From assembly GCA_900545405.1 (NCBI GenBank), contig UQYT01000049.1:1-13396 (forward strand): DNA of 13,396 nt. The letters run 5' to 3'. This document shows positions 6,548 through 13,391 of this stretch, piece by piece. The notes beneath the pieces are model-generated. The model was not told where the DNA came from, did no database searches, and worked only from the letters and a program-made list of their open reading frames with translations. Made by a program: the position numbers and the translations under genes. Positions within the stretch are counted from its first letter, which is position 1. Each line of letters opens with the position of its first letter. The DNA comes from an uncultured Eubacteriales bacterium. Its GTDB lineage: Bacteria; Bacillota; Clostridia; Oscillospirales; Oscillospiraceae.

Positions 6548-6692
6548 CCCGCCTCTCCCACGGACTCGAAGCCCCAACATCACAGCCGACTGCGTCAAGC
6601 TGACTTGAGTGCCCGGTCAACCCACCGTGTACAAATCAACTTGACGCACCAATTTGTCCCGTTGGGGCTTATGCCCAAATGGGAGAGGCGGG
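6548..6692. repeat. Central nested inverted repeat
   Basis: Three nested pairs share one centre: CCCGCCTCTCCCA (6548-6560) with 6680-6692, 13 bp perfect; GCCCCAAC (6571-6578) with 6661-6668, 8 bp perfect; TGCGTCAAGCTGA (6591-6603) with 6636-6648, 12 of 13. The whole 145 bases could form a long branched cruciform or RNA hairpin. No gene is visible in it. The stretch 6305-6448 between the unit A arm and unit B holds only a small AAGTCGG/CCGACTT hairpin (about 6340-6373) and nothing else I can name. Confidence 0.75.
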
Positions 6693-6720
6693 CGGGCCCA
6701 CCAAGGTAATGTGGAGGCTT

Positions 6721-6835
6721 CAAAAGCGCCTTTCTTTGGCGGCTCGACACCGTTTTTTTGGGCAAGCACCAAAGAAATGGGGTCGAATGGCAGGGCAGGC
6801 CAACGAAAACCACCCAGCGTATCGGCGCACACGTA
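6721..6835 (-). repeat. Right arm of large imperfect inverted repeat (unit A')
   Basis: Reverse complement of 6190-6304, about 92% identical by eye. One difference is seven consecutive A where the left arm has AAAGAAA (read on the minus strand). It lies beyond the terminator of the ABC operon, exactly as unit A lies beyond the terminator of the lar operon. Confidence 0.85.
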
Positions 6836-6841
6836 CAACGC

Positions 6842-6879
6842 AAAAAATAAAAAGGGAACCCCCCGGCGAGGGGTTCCCC
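6842..6879 (-). terminator. Rho-independent terminator of the ABC exporter operon
   Basis: On the minus strand, GGGAACCCC and GGGGTTCCC (6870-6878 with 6854-6862) form a 9-bp GC-rich stem with a 7-base loop, followed by TTTTTATTTTTT. It is about 45 bases after the stop of the second ABC gene. The strong U-tract makes this the clearest terminator of the window. Confidence 0.85.
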
Positions 6880-6886
6880 TTGGACT

Positions 6887-6920
6887 CCGCCGCCTTTGAA
6901 AAGGCGGGCGAAACTTTCAG
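6887..6920 (-). repeat. Dispersed palindromic repeat, copy 3 (short form)
   Basis: Identical to positions 30-63 and the inverted counterpart of the core of copy 2. Includes the CCGCCTTT/AAAGGCGG hairpin and the adjoining GAAAGTTTCG (minus-strand reading). It ends only 2 bases from the stop codon of the ABC gene. The GC-rich hairpins present in copies 1 and 2 are absent. Confidence 0.85.
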
Positions 6921-6922
6921 GC

Positions 6923-8815
6923 TTATTCCAGCTCGAACGCGCCGGTATAGAGCTGGTAGTACTGGCCCTTCTGCTCGAGCAGCTGCTCGTGGGTGCCGCG
7001 CTCGATTATGCGGCCGTGTTCGAGGACGATGATGACGTCCGAATTCTTGACCGTCGAGAGCCGGTGCGCGATGACGAACACCGTGCGGCCCTGCATCAGC
7101 GCGTCCATGCCGCGCTGCACGATGGCCTCCGTGCGCGTGTCGATGGAGCTCGTCGCCTCGTCCAGGATCATCACCGGCGGGTCCGCGACGGCGGCGCGCG
7201 CTATCGAGATCAGCTGCCGCTGGCCCTGCGAGAGGTTCGCGCCGTCGCCGGTCAGGAGCGTCTGATAGCCCTCCGGCAGGCGGGTTATGAAGTCGTCCGC
7301 GCCCGCGAGCTTCGCCGCGGCGACGCATTCCTCGTCCGTCGCGTCCAGGCGGCCGTAGCGGATGTTCTCCATGACCGTGCCCGTGAAGAGGTTCGTGTCC
7401 TGCAAAACGATGCCCAGCGCGCGGCGGAGGTCGCTCTTGCGGATCTTCGTGATGTTGATGCCGTCATAGCGGATCTTGCCGTCCGCGATGTCGTAAAAGC
7501 GGTTGAGCAGGTTCGTTATCGTGGTCTTGCCCGCGCCCGTCGCGCCGACGAAGGCCACCTTCTGGCCCGGCTTGGCGTAGAGCGAGATGTCGTGCAGCAC
7601 GGGCTTGCCCGGCTCGTACTCGAAGTCCACGTCAAAGAGCCGCACGTCGCCGCGCAGCGGGACGTAGGTGACGGTGCCGTCCGCGCGGTGCGGGTGCTTC
7701 CAGGCCCAGAGGCCCGTGCGCTCGGCGCACTCGACGTACTCGCCGTTGACCTCCTTCGCGTTCACCAGCGTGACATAGCCTTCGTCGCCCTCCGGCGCCT
7801 CGTCGAGCAGGGCGAAGATGCGCTTGGTGCCCGCGATGCCCATGACGACGGCGTTGACCTGGTGCGACACCTGGCCGATGTTGCCGGCGAAGGACTTGGT
7901 CATGTTCAGGAAGGGCACGACGATGCTGATGCTGAAGGCCAGGCCCGAGACGCTCACGTTCGGCACGCCGCCGATGAGCAACAGCCCGCCCGCGACGGCC
8001 ACGATGACGTAGAGCACGTTGCCGATGTTGTTGAGGATGGGCCCGAGGGTGTTGGCGTATTTGTTGGCCTTCTCGCTCTCGCGGAAGAGCTCCTCGTTGA
8101 TGCGGTCGAAGTCGGCCTCGCTCTCTTCCTCGTGGCAGAACACCTTGACGACCTTCATGCCGCTCATCATCTCCTCGGCGAAGCCCTCGACCTTGCCGAG
8201 CGCTATCTGCTGCCGGAAGAAGAAGCTCGCGGACTTGCCGCCGATGCGGCCGGTGAGGTAGAGCATGAGCAGCACGCCCGCCAGCACGACCAGGGTCAGC
8301 CAGAGGCTGTAATAGAGCATGATGCAGAACACCGTGGTGACCATGATGGCCGATGAGAGCAGCTGCGGGAAGCTCTGGGACACCATCTGGCGCAGGGTGT
8401 CGATGTCGTTGGTGTAGTGGCTCATGATGTCGCCGTGGCTGTTCGTGTCGAAGTACTTGATGGGCAGGCACTGCATCTTGTCGAACATCTTGCAGCGGAG
8501 CTTTTTGAGCGTGCCCTGGGTGATGATGGCCATGAGCTGGTTGAAGATGAGGCCCGCGACGAGGGACACGGCGTAAAAGCCCGCCAGCGTGGCGACGAGG
8601 CGGATGACCGTGCCGCGCGCCGCCGCCCAGTCGCCGGACTGCCAGCTGACCTCGATGACCTCGATGATGTTCTGCATGAAGATGGAGGGGATGGAGCTGA
8701 CCACGGCGTTGATGACGATGCAGACTATGGTTATGGGCAGCATGACGGGATAGAACTCCCGGATGGTGCGCAGCAGGCGCCTCACAACGGCGCCGGAGCC
8801 CTTTGCGTTCTTCAT
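6923..8815 (-). CDS. ABC exporter half-transporter, catalytic subunit of a heterodimer
   Basis: A 630-residue protein starting at ATG 8815, which overlaps the stop of the upstream ABC gene (ATGA), with GGCAGGTG as ribosome site. Residues about 22-330 form a type I (ABCB-like) exporter domain with six hydrophobic segments. The nucleotide-binding domain has Walker A GATGAGKT (424-431), Q-loop Gln472, signature LSQGQ (528-532), Walker B VMILDEA with catalytic Glu553, and H-loop His584. The signature departs from LSGGQ at its third residue. A segment of about 45 residues (345-390) joins the membrane and ATPase domains with no counterpart in the partner. Heterodimers of this type (BmrCD, LmrCD, TM287/288) export drugs, lipids or peptides; the substrate here is unknown. 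Confidence 0.92.
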   Translation of the reverse strand: MKNAKGSGAVVRRLLRTIREFYPVMLPITIVCIVINAVVSSIPSIFMQNIIEVIEVSWQSGDWAAARGTVIRLVATLAGFYAVSLVAGLIFNQLMAIITQGTLKKLRCKMFDKMQCLPIKYFDTNSHGDIMSHYTNDIDTLRQMVSQSFPQLLSSAIMVTTVFCIMLYYSLWLTLVVLAGVLLMLYLTGRIGGKSASFFFRQQIALGKVEGFAEEMMSGMKVVKVFCHEEESEADFDRINEELFRESEKANKYANTLGPILNNIGNVLYVIVAVAGGLLLIGGVPNVSVSGLAFSISIVVPFLNMTKSFAGNIGQVSHQVNAVVMGIAGTKRIFALLDEAPEGDEGYVTLVNAKEVNGEYVECAERTGLWAWKHPHRADGTVTYVPLRGDVRLFDVDFEYEPGKPVLHDISLYAKPGQKVAFVGATGAGKTTITNLLNRFYDIADGKIRYDGINITKIRKSDLRRALGIVLQDTNLFTGTVMENIRYGRLDATDEECVAAAKLAGADDFITRLPEGYQTLLTGDGANLSQGQRQLISIARAAVADPPVMILDEATSSIDTRTEAIVQRGMDALMQGRTVFVIAHRLSTVKNSDVIIVLEHGRIIERGTHEQLLEQKGQYYQLYTGAFELE

Positions 8816-10551
8816 TCGTCTGCACCTGCCTTGTTCTGCGAGGTGTAAATCTCGCGGTAGACCTCGTTGGAGGCCATGAGCTCGGCGTGGGAGCCGACGG
8901 CCATGATGGAGCCGCCGTCCATTACCACGATGCGGTCCGCGTCCTCGACGGAGGCGGTGCGCTGGGCGATGATTATCTTCGTGGTCTCGGGCATGAACTC
9001 GCGCAGCGCGCGGCGGATGCCGGCGTCGGTCTTGGTGTCCACCGCCGAGGTGGAGTCGTCGAGTATGAGTATCTTCGGCTTTTTGAGCAGCGCGCGGGCG
9101 ATGCACAGGCGCTGCTTCTGGCCGCCGGAGACGTTGGTGCCGCCCTGCTCTATGTAGGTGTCGTAGCCGTCGGGGAAGCTGCGGATGAAGTCGTCGGCCT
9201 GGGCCAGCTTGCAGACGTGCACCAGCTCCTCGTCGGTGGCGTCCTTGTTGCCCCAGCGGAGGTTCTCCTTGATGGTGCCGGAGAAGAGCTGGTTCTTCTG
9301 CAGCACGACGGCGACGTTGGAGCGCAGGGCCTCGATGTCGTACTCGCGCACGTCGCGCCCGCCGACCTTGACGGAGCCCTCGGTCACGTCGTAGAGCCGG
9401 GAGATGAGGTTCACCAGCGTGCTCTTGGCCGAGCCCGTGCCGCCGATGATGCCTATCGTCTCGCCGGACTTTATGTGCAGGTCGATGTTCGAGAGGGCCA
9501 TGCGCTCGGCCTTGGCGGAGTAGCGGAAGCTCACGCCGTCAAAGTCCACGGAGCCGTCGGGCACCTCGTAGACGGGGTTTTCGGGGTCGGTGAGCGTGCT
9601 CTTCTCGCTGAGCACCTCGAGGATGCGCTTGGTGCTCTCGCCGGCCATGGTTATCATGACAAAGACCATGGAGAGCATCATCAGGCTCATGAGCATCATG
9701 AAGCTGTAAGTCAGCAGCGCCGAAAGCTGGCCGACGTCGAGGTCTATGCCCATGGACGAGATTATCGTGTAGGAGCCGAAGGAGAGGACAAAGACCATGA
9801 CCGAGTAGATGCAAAACTGCATCAGCGGCCCGTTGAGGGCGAGGATGCGCTCGGCGCGGGTGAAGTCGGCGCAGACGTCCTCGGCCGCGCGGCCGAACTT
9901 CTTCGACTCGTAGTCCTCGCGCACGAAGGCCTTTACCACGCGCATGGCCTTGACGTTCTCCTGGATGGACTCGTTGAGCTTGTCGTACTTCCTGAAGACG
10001 CGCCGGAAGAGCGGCACGGTCTTGAGCGCCACCAGCGTCAGGCCGACGCCCAGCACGGGCAGCACGAAGAGGAAGATCCAGGCCATCTTGCCGCCCATGA
10101 TGAAGGCCATGACAAAGGCAAAGACGAGCATGAGCGGTGAGCGTATCGCCGTGCGGATGACCATCATGTACGCGAACTGGACGTTGGTGACGTCCGTGGT
10201 CATGCGCGTGACGAGCGAGGAGGTGAGGAAGTGGTCGATGTTCTCGAAGGAGAAGCCCTGCACGGCGCAGAAGATGTCGTGCCGGAGGTTCTTGCCCAGG
10301 CCGCAGGAGGCGGTGGAGCAGGTCAGGCCCGCGAGCGAGCCGAAGAGCAGCGAGAGCGCCGCCATGAGCACGAGCAGAGTGCCGAGGCGCAGTATCTCGT
10401 CCATACCGCAGCCGGCCTTTATCTCGTTGACCAGACGGGCCGTGATGAATGGTATGATGCACTCCATGACCACCTCCAGGGCGACGAGGATCGGCGTGAT
10501 CATCGAGGCCCGGCGGTACTCGCGGAGGCTGTGGGACAGTAGTTTCAGCAT
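8812..10551 (-). CDS. ABC exporter half-transporter with degenerate ATP site
   Basis: A 579-residue protein starting at ATG 10551 with GAGAGGA six bases upstream. Residues 15-305 form the six-helix exporter domain; the ATPase domain follows. Walker A reads GGTGSAKS (370-377), with Ala where Gly normally precedes the Lys. Q-loop Gln418 and signature VSGGQ (474-478) are intact. Walker B ends ILILDD, so Asp499 replaces the catalytic Glu, and the H-loop is AQR, with Gln530 for His. These are the changes expected in the non-hydrolysing site of heterodimeric exporters such as TM287/288. With the LSQGQ signature of the partner they would make one degenerate site, leaving one active site built from the partner's Walker motifs and this protein's VSGGQ. 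Stop overlaps the partner's start by four bases, so the two are co-translated. Confidence 0.92.
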   Translation of the reverse strand: MLKLLSHSLREYRRASMITPILVALEVVMECIIPFITARLVNEIKAGCGMDEILRLGTLLVLMAALSLLFGSLAGLTCSTASCGLGKNLRHDIFCAVQGFSFENIDHFLTSSLVTRMTTDVTNVQFAYMMVIRTAIRSPLMLVFAFVMAFIMGGKMAWIFLFVLPVLGVGLTLVALKTVPLFRRVFRKYDKLNESIQENVKAMRVVKAFVREDYESKKFGRAAEDVCADFTRAERILALNGPLMQFCIYSVMVFVLSFGSYTIISSMGIDLDVGQLSALLTYSFMMLMSLMMLSMVFVMITMAGESTKRILEVLSEKSTLTDPENPVYEVPDGSVDFDGVSFRYSAKAERMALSNIDLHIKSGETIGIIGGTGSAKSTLVNLISRLYDVTEGSVKVGGRDVREYDIEALRSNVAVVLQKNQLFSGTIKENLRWGNKDATDEELVHVCKLAQADDFIRSFPDGYDTYIEQGGTNVSGGQKQRLCIARALLKKPKILILDDSTSAVDTKTDAGIRRALREFMPETTKIIIAQRTASVEDADRIVVMDGGSIMAVGSHAELMASNEVYREIYTSQNKAGADE

Positions 10552-10570
10552 TCGTATTCCTCTCTTTACA

Positions 10571-10620
10571 CAAAAGCGAGCATGCCTGCCGCGAATCCCT
10601 CAGCGCGGCAAGCTATGCTC
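10571..10620 (-). terminator. Terminator between ybaB and the ABC operon
   Basis: On the minus strand GAGCATAGCTTGCCGCG and CGCGGCAGGCATGCTC pair (10604-10620 with 10578-10593) with a small interior mismatch, followed by GCTTTTGTG. It lies 22 bases after the ybaB stop. The U-tract is short, so termination may be partial. No clear promoter fits between it and the ABC start 20 bases on, so readthrough may supply the ABC transcript. Confidence 0.65.
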
Positions 10621-10641
10621 ACTTTCAACCATGTTAAGTTG

Positions 10642-10998
10642 TCAGAAGGGAAGGCCCTTCATGCCGGTGAGCTTGGCCATGCCGCCGGAGGACGCGGTGT
10701 CCACCTTGCGCAGAGCCTCGTTCACGGCCGCGATTATCAGGTCCTGGAGCATCTCGACGTCCTCGGGGTCGACCGCCTCGGGGTCGATGGTGAGGCTCGT
10801 GAGCTCGTGCTTGCCGCTGACGACGGCCTTGACAACGCCGCCGCCGGAGGTGGCCTCAAAGCTGGACGCCTCAAGCTCCTCCTGCATCTTGCGCAGCTCC
10901 TCCTGCATCTTCTGGGCCTGCTTCATCATGTTGGCCTGATTCATGCCGCCCATGCCGCCGTAGCCGCCGCGGAAACCGCCTTTTGCCATATTTGTCAT
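10642..10998 (-). CDS. ybaB: YbaB/EbfC family nucleoid-associated protein
   Basis: The frame extends further upstream inside dnaX, but the start is ATG 10998, four bases after AAAGG and 8 bases after the dnaX stop (118 residues). A second ATG at 10989 is possible. A Gly/Met-rich N-terminus (GGFRGGYGGMGGMNQANMM) precedes a long helix (MKQAQKMQEELRKMQEELEA) and the conserved strand region (VKAVVSGKHELTSLTIDPEAV), ending with the helix LQDLIIAAVNEAL. The family forms tweezer-shaped dimers that bind DNA with little sequence preference. Its place directly after dnaX is conserved across bacteria. In many Bacillota recR comes next; here a terminator and ABC genes do. The name ebfC is also used. Confidence 0.93.
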   Translation of the reverse strand: MTNMAKGGFRGGYGGMGGMNQANMMKQAQKMQEELRKMQEELEASSFEATSGGGVVKAVVSGKHELTSLTIDPEAVDPEDVEMLQDLIIAAVNEALRKVDTASSGGMAKLTGMKGLPF

Positions 10999-11006
10999 CC
11001 AACCTT

Positions 11007-12845
11007 TCAGATGAATTTTACCTGCTTGAATCTCTGTAACTCCTCCAGATCGCGCGAGGCGAGCTTCGCCCCGCCGTCCTCGGAGCGCACCTCCAGCTCG
11101 ACAGGGCCGCCGCAAAGGGCCTCGGCCGCGCTGCGGAAAAGCGCAAGGGTCTCCGTGGTGTTGAGCTGCTTTTCGGCAAAGCCGTTCATGAAGGTGATGC
11201 TGAGCCGGCCTCCGGCGAGCTTGCCGTTCACCTGCAGCGGGTCGGTCAGCAGCCGGTGCGCGCCCACGCGCAGCCGCCCTTTGAGCGCCGCCACAAGCGC
11301 GCTCCAGTCCGCCCTGCCGTCCGCCGCGGGCGGCTCCGGGAGGTTGTCCGGGCGGTCCGGCAGCGTCTCCGGCGGCTCCGGCTCGAAATAGCGCCCCACC
11401 GGCTCCGGCGTCGGCTCCGCCTCGTCGCGGATGTAGCCGCCGTCCTCCGGCCCGGGGGCAGATACCGGCTCCGGAACAGGCGCCGGCTCAGGCTCAGGTG
11501 TGGTTTTAAGCTCCGGAACGGGTCCCGGTTCGGGCATCGGCTCCGGTTCAGGCGCGGGAGCGGGTTCGCGTACCGGCTCCGGTTCGCGGGCCGCCTTGGC
11601 CTCGGGCGCAGGCCTTGCCTCGGCGCGGGCCTTCGGCGCGGGGGGAGCGGGGAGGTCGAGGTCCTCCGGCTCCGGCGCGGCCGGCGCGCGCGGGGGAGGA
11701 GCCCCGGCCTCGAGGCGGGATATCCGCGCGATGAGCTCCGGCAGCCCGGCGCCCATGCCGGGGTCGCAGAGCGATACGAGACATATTTCCACCGCCGTGC
11801 GCGGCGAGGGGTTGTCCTTGAGCGAGACTATGGCCTCCTGGGCGCGCTGCATGTTCCTGAGCAGCTCCTCGCGCGTGAAGGCGCGGTAGAAGGCCGCGAG
11901 GGTCTTGGTGTCGTAAGCCCCGGAGAGCAGCGAGCGGCCGCCCTTCGGCGCGAGGCCGAGCAGCAGCACGTCGCGCATGAGCGCGCAGAGGTCGGAGAGG
12001 AGGGAGGCCGGGTCCTTGCCGTCGCGCCAGAGCTCGGCAAAGGTGTCCAGCGCCGCGGCGGAGTCGTGCTTCGCGACGGCGGAGAGGATGGAGGCGACCC
12101 TCCTGTTCCCGGCGAGACCCGTGGCCTCCAGCACAGTGGCCTCGTCTATGACGGGCGCGCTGGAGCACTGGTCGAGCAGGGAGATGGCGTCGCGCATGCC
12201 GCCGTCCGCGAGCCGCGCCAGCAGCTCGGAGGCCTCGTGTGTGAGCTTGAAGCCCTCCTGGGAGGCGATGTAGTCGAGGTGCTTGGAGATGACCTCCACG
12301 TCCAGGCGGCGGAAGCTGTACCTCTGGCAGCGCGAGAGGATGGTCGCGGGCACCTTGCGCAGCTCGGTGGTGGCGAGAATGAACATCAGGTGCTCGGGCG
12401 GCTCCTCGAGTATCTTGAGCAGGGCGTTGAAGGCCGCGATGCTGAGCATGTGGACCTCGTCGACGATGTAGACCCGCTTTTTGACGCTGGCGGGGGAGAA
12501 GATGGCCTCGTCGCGCAGGGCGCGGATGTTGTCCACGCCGTTGTTGGAGGCGGCGTCTATCTCCACGACGTCGAGCACCGTGCCGTCGTCGATGCCGCGG
12601 CAGGCGGCGCACTGACAGCAGGGGTTGCCGTTTACGGGGTGCTCGCAGTTCACGGCCTTGGCGAGTATCTTGGCGCAGCTGGTCTTGCCTGTGCCGCGGG
12701 TGCCTATAAAGAGGTAGGCATGCGAAAGCCGGCCGGAGGCGACCTGGGCCTTCAGCGTCTCTGTGACCTGCTCCTGACCGCAGACCTCGTCAAAGGTGCG
12801 GGAGCGGTATTTGCGATATAAAGCCTGATAGATAAAGCCCCACAC
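11007..12845 (-). CDS. dnaX: DNA polymerase III subunits gamma/tau, DnaX
   Basis: A 612-residue clamp-loader ATPase of the replisome. Walker A GTRGTGKT (48-55), zinc-module cysteines 67, 76, 79 and 82, Walker B VYIVDEVH (125-132) and sensor motif SRCQRY are intact. Domain III follows to about residue 365. Residues about 380-515 form a long Pro/Glu/Ala-rich linker with repeated PEPEP-type units, then a tau-like C-terminal domain. Start is uncertain. GTG 12845 is the only standard start after the in-frame TGA, but its ribosome site GAAGGG overlaps it. An ATC at 12833, 11 bases after GAAGGG and giving a protein beginning (M)YQALYRKYR, would match the usual DnaX N-terminus better. Transcription probably comes from the SRP RNA promoter. 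I see no A AAA AAG slippery site for a gamma product. Confidence 0.95.
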   Translation of the reverse strand: MWGFIYQALYRKYRSRTFDEVCGQEQVTETLKAQVASGRLSHAYLFIGTRGTGKTSCAKILAKAVNCEHPVNGNPCCQCAACRGIDDGTVLDVVEIDAASNNGVDNIRALRDEAIFSPASVKKRVYIVDEVHMLSIAAFNALLKILEEPPEHLMFILATTELRKVPATILSRCQRYSFRRLDVEVISKHLDYIASQEGFKLTHEASELLARLADGGMRDAISLLDQCSSAPVIDEATVLEATGLAGNRRVASILSAVAKHDSAAALDTFAELWRDGKDPASLLSDLCALMRDVLLLGLAPKGGRSLLSGAYDTKTLAAFYRAFTREELLRNMQRAQEAIVSLKDNPSPRTAVEICLVSLCDPGMGAGLPELIARISRLEAGAPPPRAPAAPEPEDLDLPAPPAPKARAEARPAPEAKAAREPEPVREPAPAPEPEPMPEPGPVPELKTTPEPEPAPVPEPVSAPGPEDGGYIRDEAEPTPEPVGRYFEPEPPETLPDRPDNLPEPPAADGRADWSALVAALKGRLRVGAHRLLTDPLQVNGKLAGGRLSITFMNGFAEKQLNTTETLALFRSAAEALCGGPVELEVRSEDGGAKLASRDLEELQRFKQVKFI

Positions 12846-12863
12846 CCTTCAAATAATCAATGT

Positions 12864-13160
12864 GCGGCGCTTTGCAAGACTGCACACCCTTGATCGAACA
12901 CACGACACGCCCGTTACCCGAGCAGCCAGCTCGGCCCCGGCGGGCCCACGGCACACGGACTGACCCGCTTAATGCTGCTCGGTTCCCCGCCTGACATGGT
13001 TCACGGGGGTCCGTTGCGCGGGACCGGGGCTTCAACGCCGCTTACCTGGGGCAGACGGCACATCGTATATCCTCTCGTGGGAATCCATCCCTGCTATAGC
13101 GGATTGCAGGTTACAGGGCACCGCTGGCTCCCCGACTGGTGCAGCCTTGCAAAGGGCCGC
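12864..13160 (-). ncRNA. ffs: Signal recognition particle RNA, large bacterial type
   Basis: The minus strand carries GTCAGG...GGAA...GCAGC (12980-13000 region), the Ffh-binding helix 8 with its GGAA tetraloop, embedded in GTGAACCATGTCAGGCGGGG. Towards the 5' end GGTGCCCTGTAACC resembles the Alu domain with its conserved UGUAA. The ends pair over 16 bp (CTTTGCAAGGCTGCAC, 13154-13139, with 12885-12870, one G-U) plus GCGGC/GCCGC beyond one C/C mismatch. That defines ends near 13160 and 12864 for the precursor; the mature RNA may be somewhat shorter. The RNA scaffolds Ffh for membrane targeting. Its position upstream of dnaX on the same strand is as in Bacillus subtilis (scr). Exact ends are inferred from pairing. 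Confidence 0.92.
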
Positions 13161-13166
13161 GGGAGT

Positions 13167-13195
13167 ATTCTACTACAAAAACTTATTTTAATCAA
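13167..13195 (-). promoter_or_regulatory. Sigma-A promoter of the SRP RNA (and dnaX)
   Basis: On the minus strand TTGATT (13195-13190) and TAGAAT (13172-13167) are 17 bases apart, in an AT-rich island unlike the surrounding DNA. Seven bases on, the start near 13160 coincides with the first base of the closing SRP RNA helix. Confidence 0.8.
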
Positions 13196-13210
13196 TATTG
13201 ATTTTAACTC

Positions 13211-13238
13211 TTTACAAATTCGCAAAATGTGCTATAAT
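13211..13238 (+). promoter_or_regulatory. Sigma-A promoter of tRNA-Ala
   Basis: TTTACA (13211-13216), 16 bases, then a consensus TATAAT (13233-13238) preceded by TGC, an extended -10. The start would be near 13245, about six bases before the tRNA. Confidence 0.85.
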
Positions 13239-13250
13239 GTTCAAGCGCTT

Positions 13251-13326
13251 GGGCCTGTAGCTCAGCTGGGAGAGCGTTCGGTTCGCATCCGAGAGGTCGA
13301 GAGTTCGAGTCTCTTCAGGTCCACCA
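13251..13326 (+). tRNA. tRNA-Ala (anticodon CGC)
   Basis: 76 bases with complete cloverleaf: acceptor GGGCCTG/CAGGTCC, D arm GCTC/GAGC, anticodon stem TTCGG/CCGAG with loop TTCGCAT, T arm GAGAG/CTCTT with TTCGAGT, discriminator A and encoded CCA. The anticodon CGC reads GCG. The G3-U70 wobble pair, the main identity element for alanyl-tRNA synthetase, is present, so anticodon and identity agree. GCG and GCC are common alanine codons in this GC-rich window. Confidence 0.96.
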
Positions 13327-13331
13327 GAAAG

Positions 13332-13368
13332 TAATCGGCACTGGCTCTTGGAGCAGTGCCGATTATTA
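13332..13368 (+). terminator. Terminator-like hairpin after tRNA-Ala
   Basis: TAATCGGCACTG (13332-13343) pairs perfectly with CAGTGCCGATTA (13354-13365), capped by a CTC/GAG extension with one bulged G. What follows is TTATAATAAG rather than a run of T, so the downstream tract is weak. It starts six bases after the tRNA CCA. Confidence 0.65.
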
Positions 13369-13391
13369 TAATAAGCGTGGGAGGGGCCAGT

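Noticed and set aside
6032..6609. Several short frames (70-130 codons) on both strands inside the intergenic repeat region
   Set aside because: They run through hairpins and terminators, have repeat-derived composition and no ribosome sites. None resembles a known protein.
6190..6835. Insertion sequence
   Set aside because: Inverted arms are present but there is no transposase frame and no clear target-site duplication, so only a non-autonomous or decayed element could be argued.
6019..6920. CRISPR array
   Set aside because: Repeats are inverted and unevenly spaced, with no regular spacer pattern and no cas genes.
6896..8356. 486-codon open frame on the plus strand, opposite the second ABC gene
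   Set aside because: Rich in Arg, Ala, Asp, Val and His with no domain; it mirrors the GC-rich codon bias of the real ABC gene, which carries all expected motifs.
8803..10140. 445-codon open frame on the plus strand, opposite the first ABC gene
   Set aside because: Antisense shadow with low-complexity composition and no recognisable domain or convincing ribosome site.
12470..12490. Possible dnaX frameshift site (GTC AAA AAG)
   Set aside because: Only five A precede the G, it lies near codon 122, far before the expected gamma/tau junction, and no stimulating stem or ribosome site was apparent.
11256..12821. 521-codon open frame on the plus strand, opposite dnaX
   Set aside because: Its Arg/Leu-rich repeats are the complement of the Pro-Glu repeats of DnaX; dnaX itself is unmistakable.
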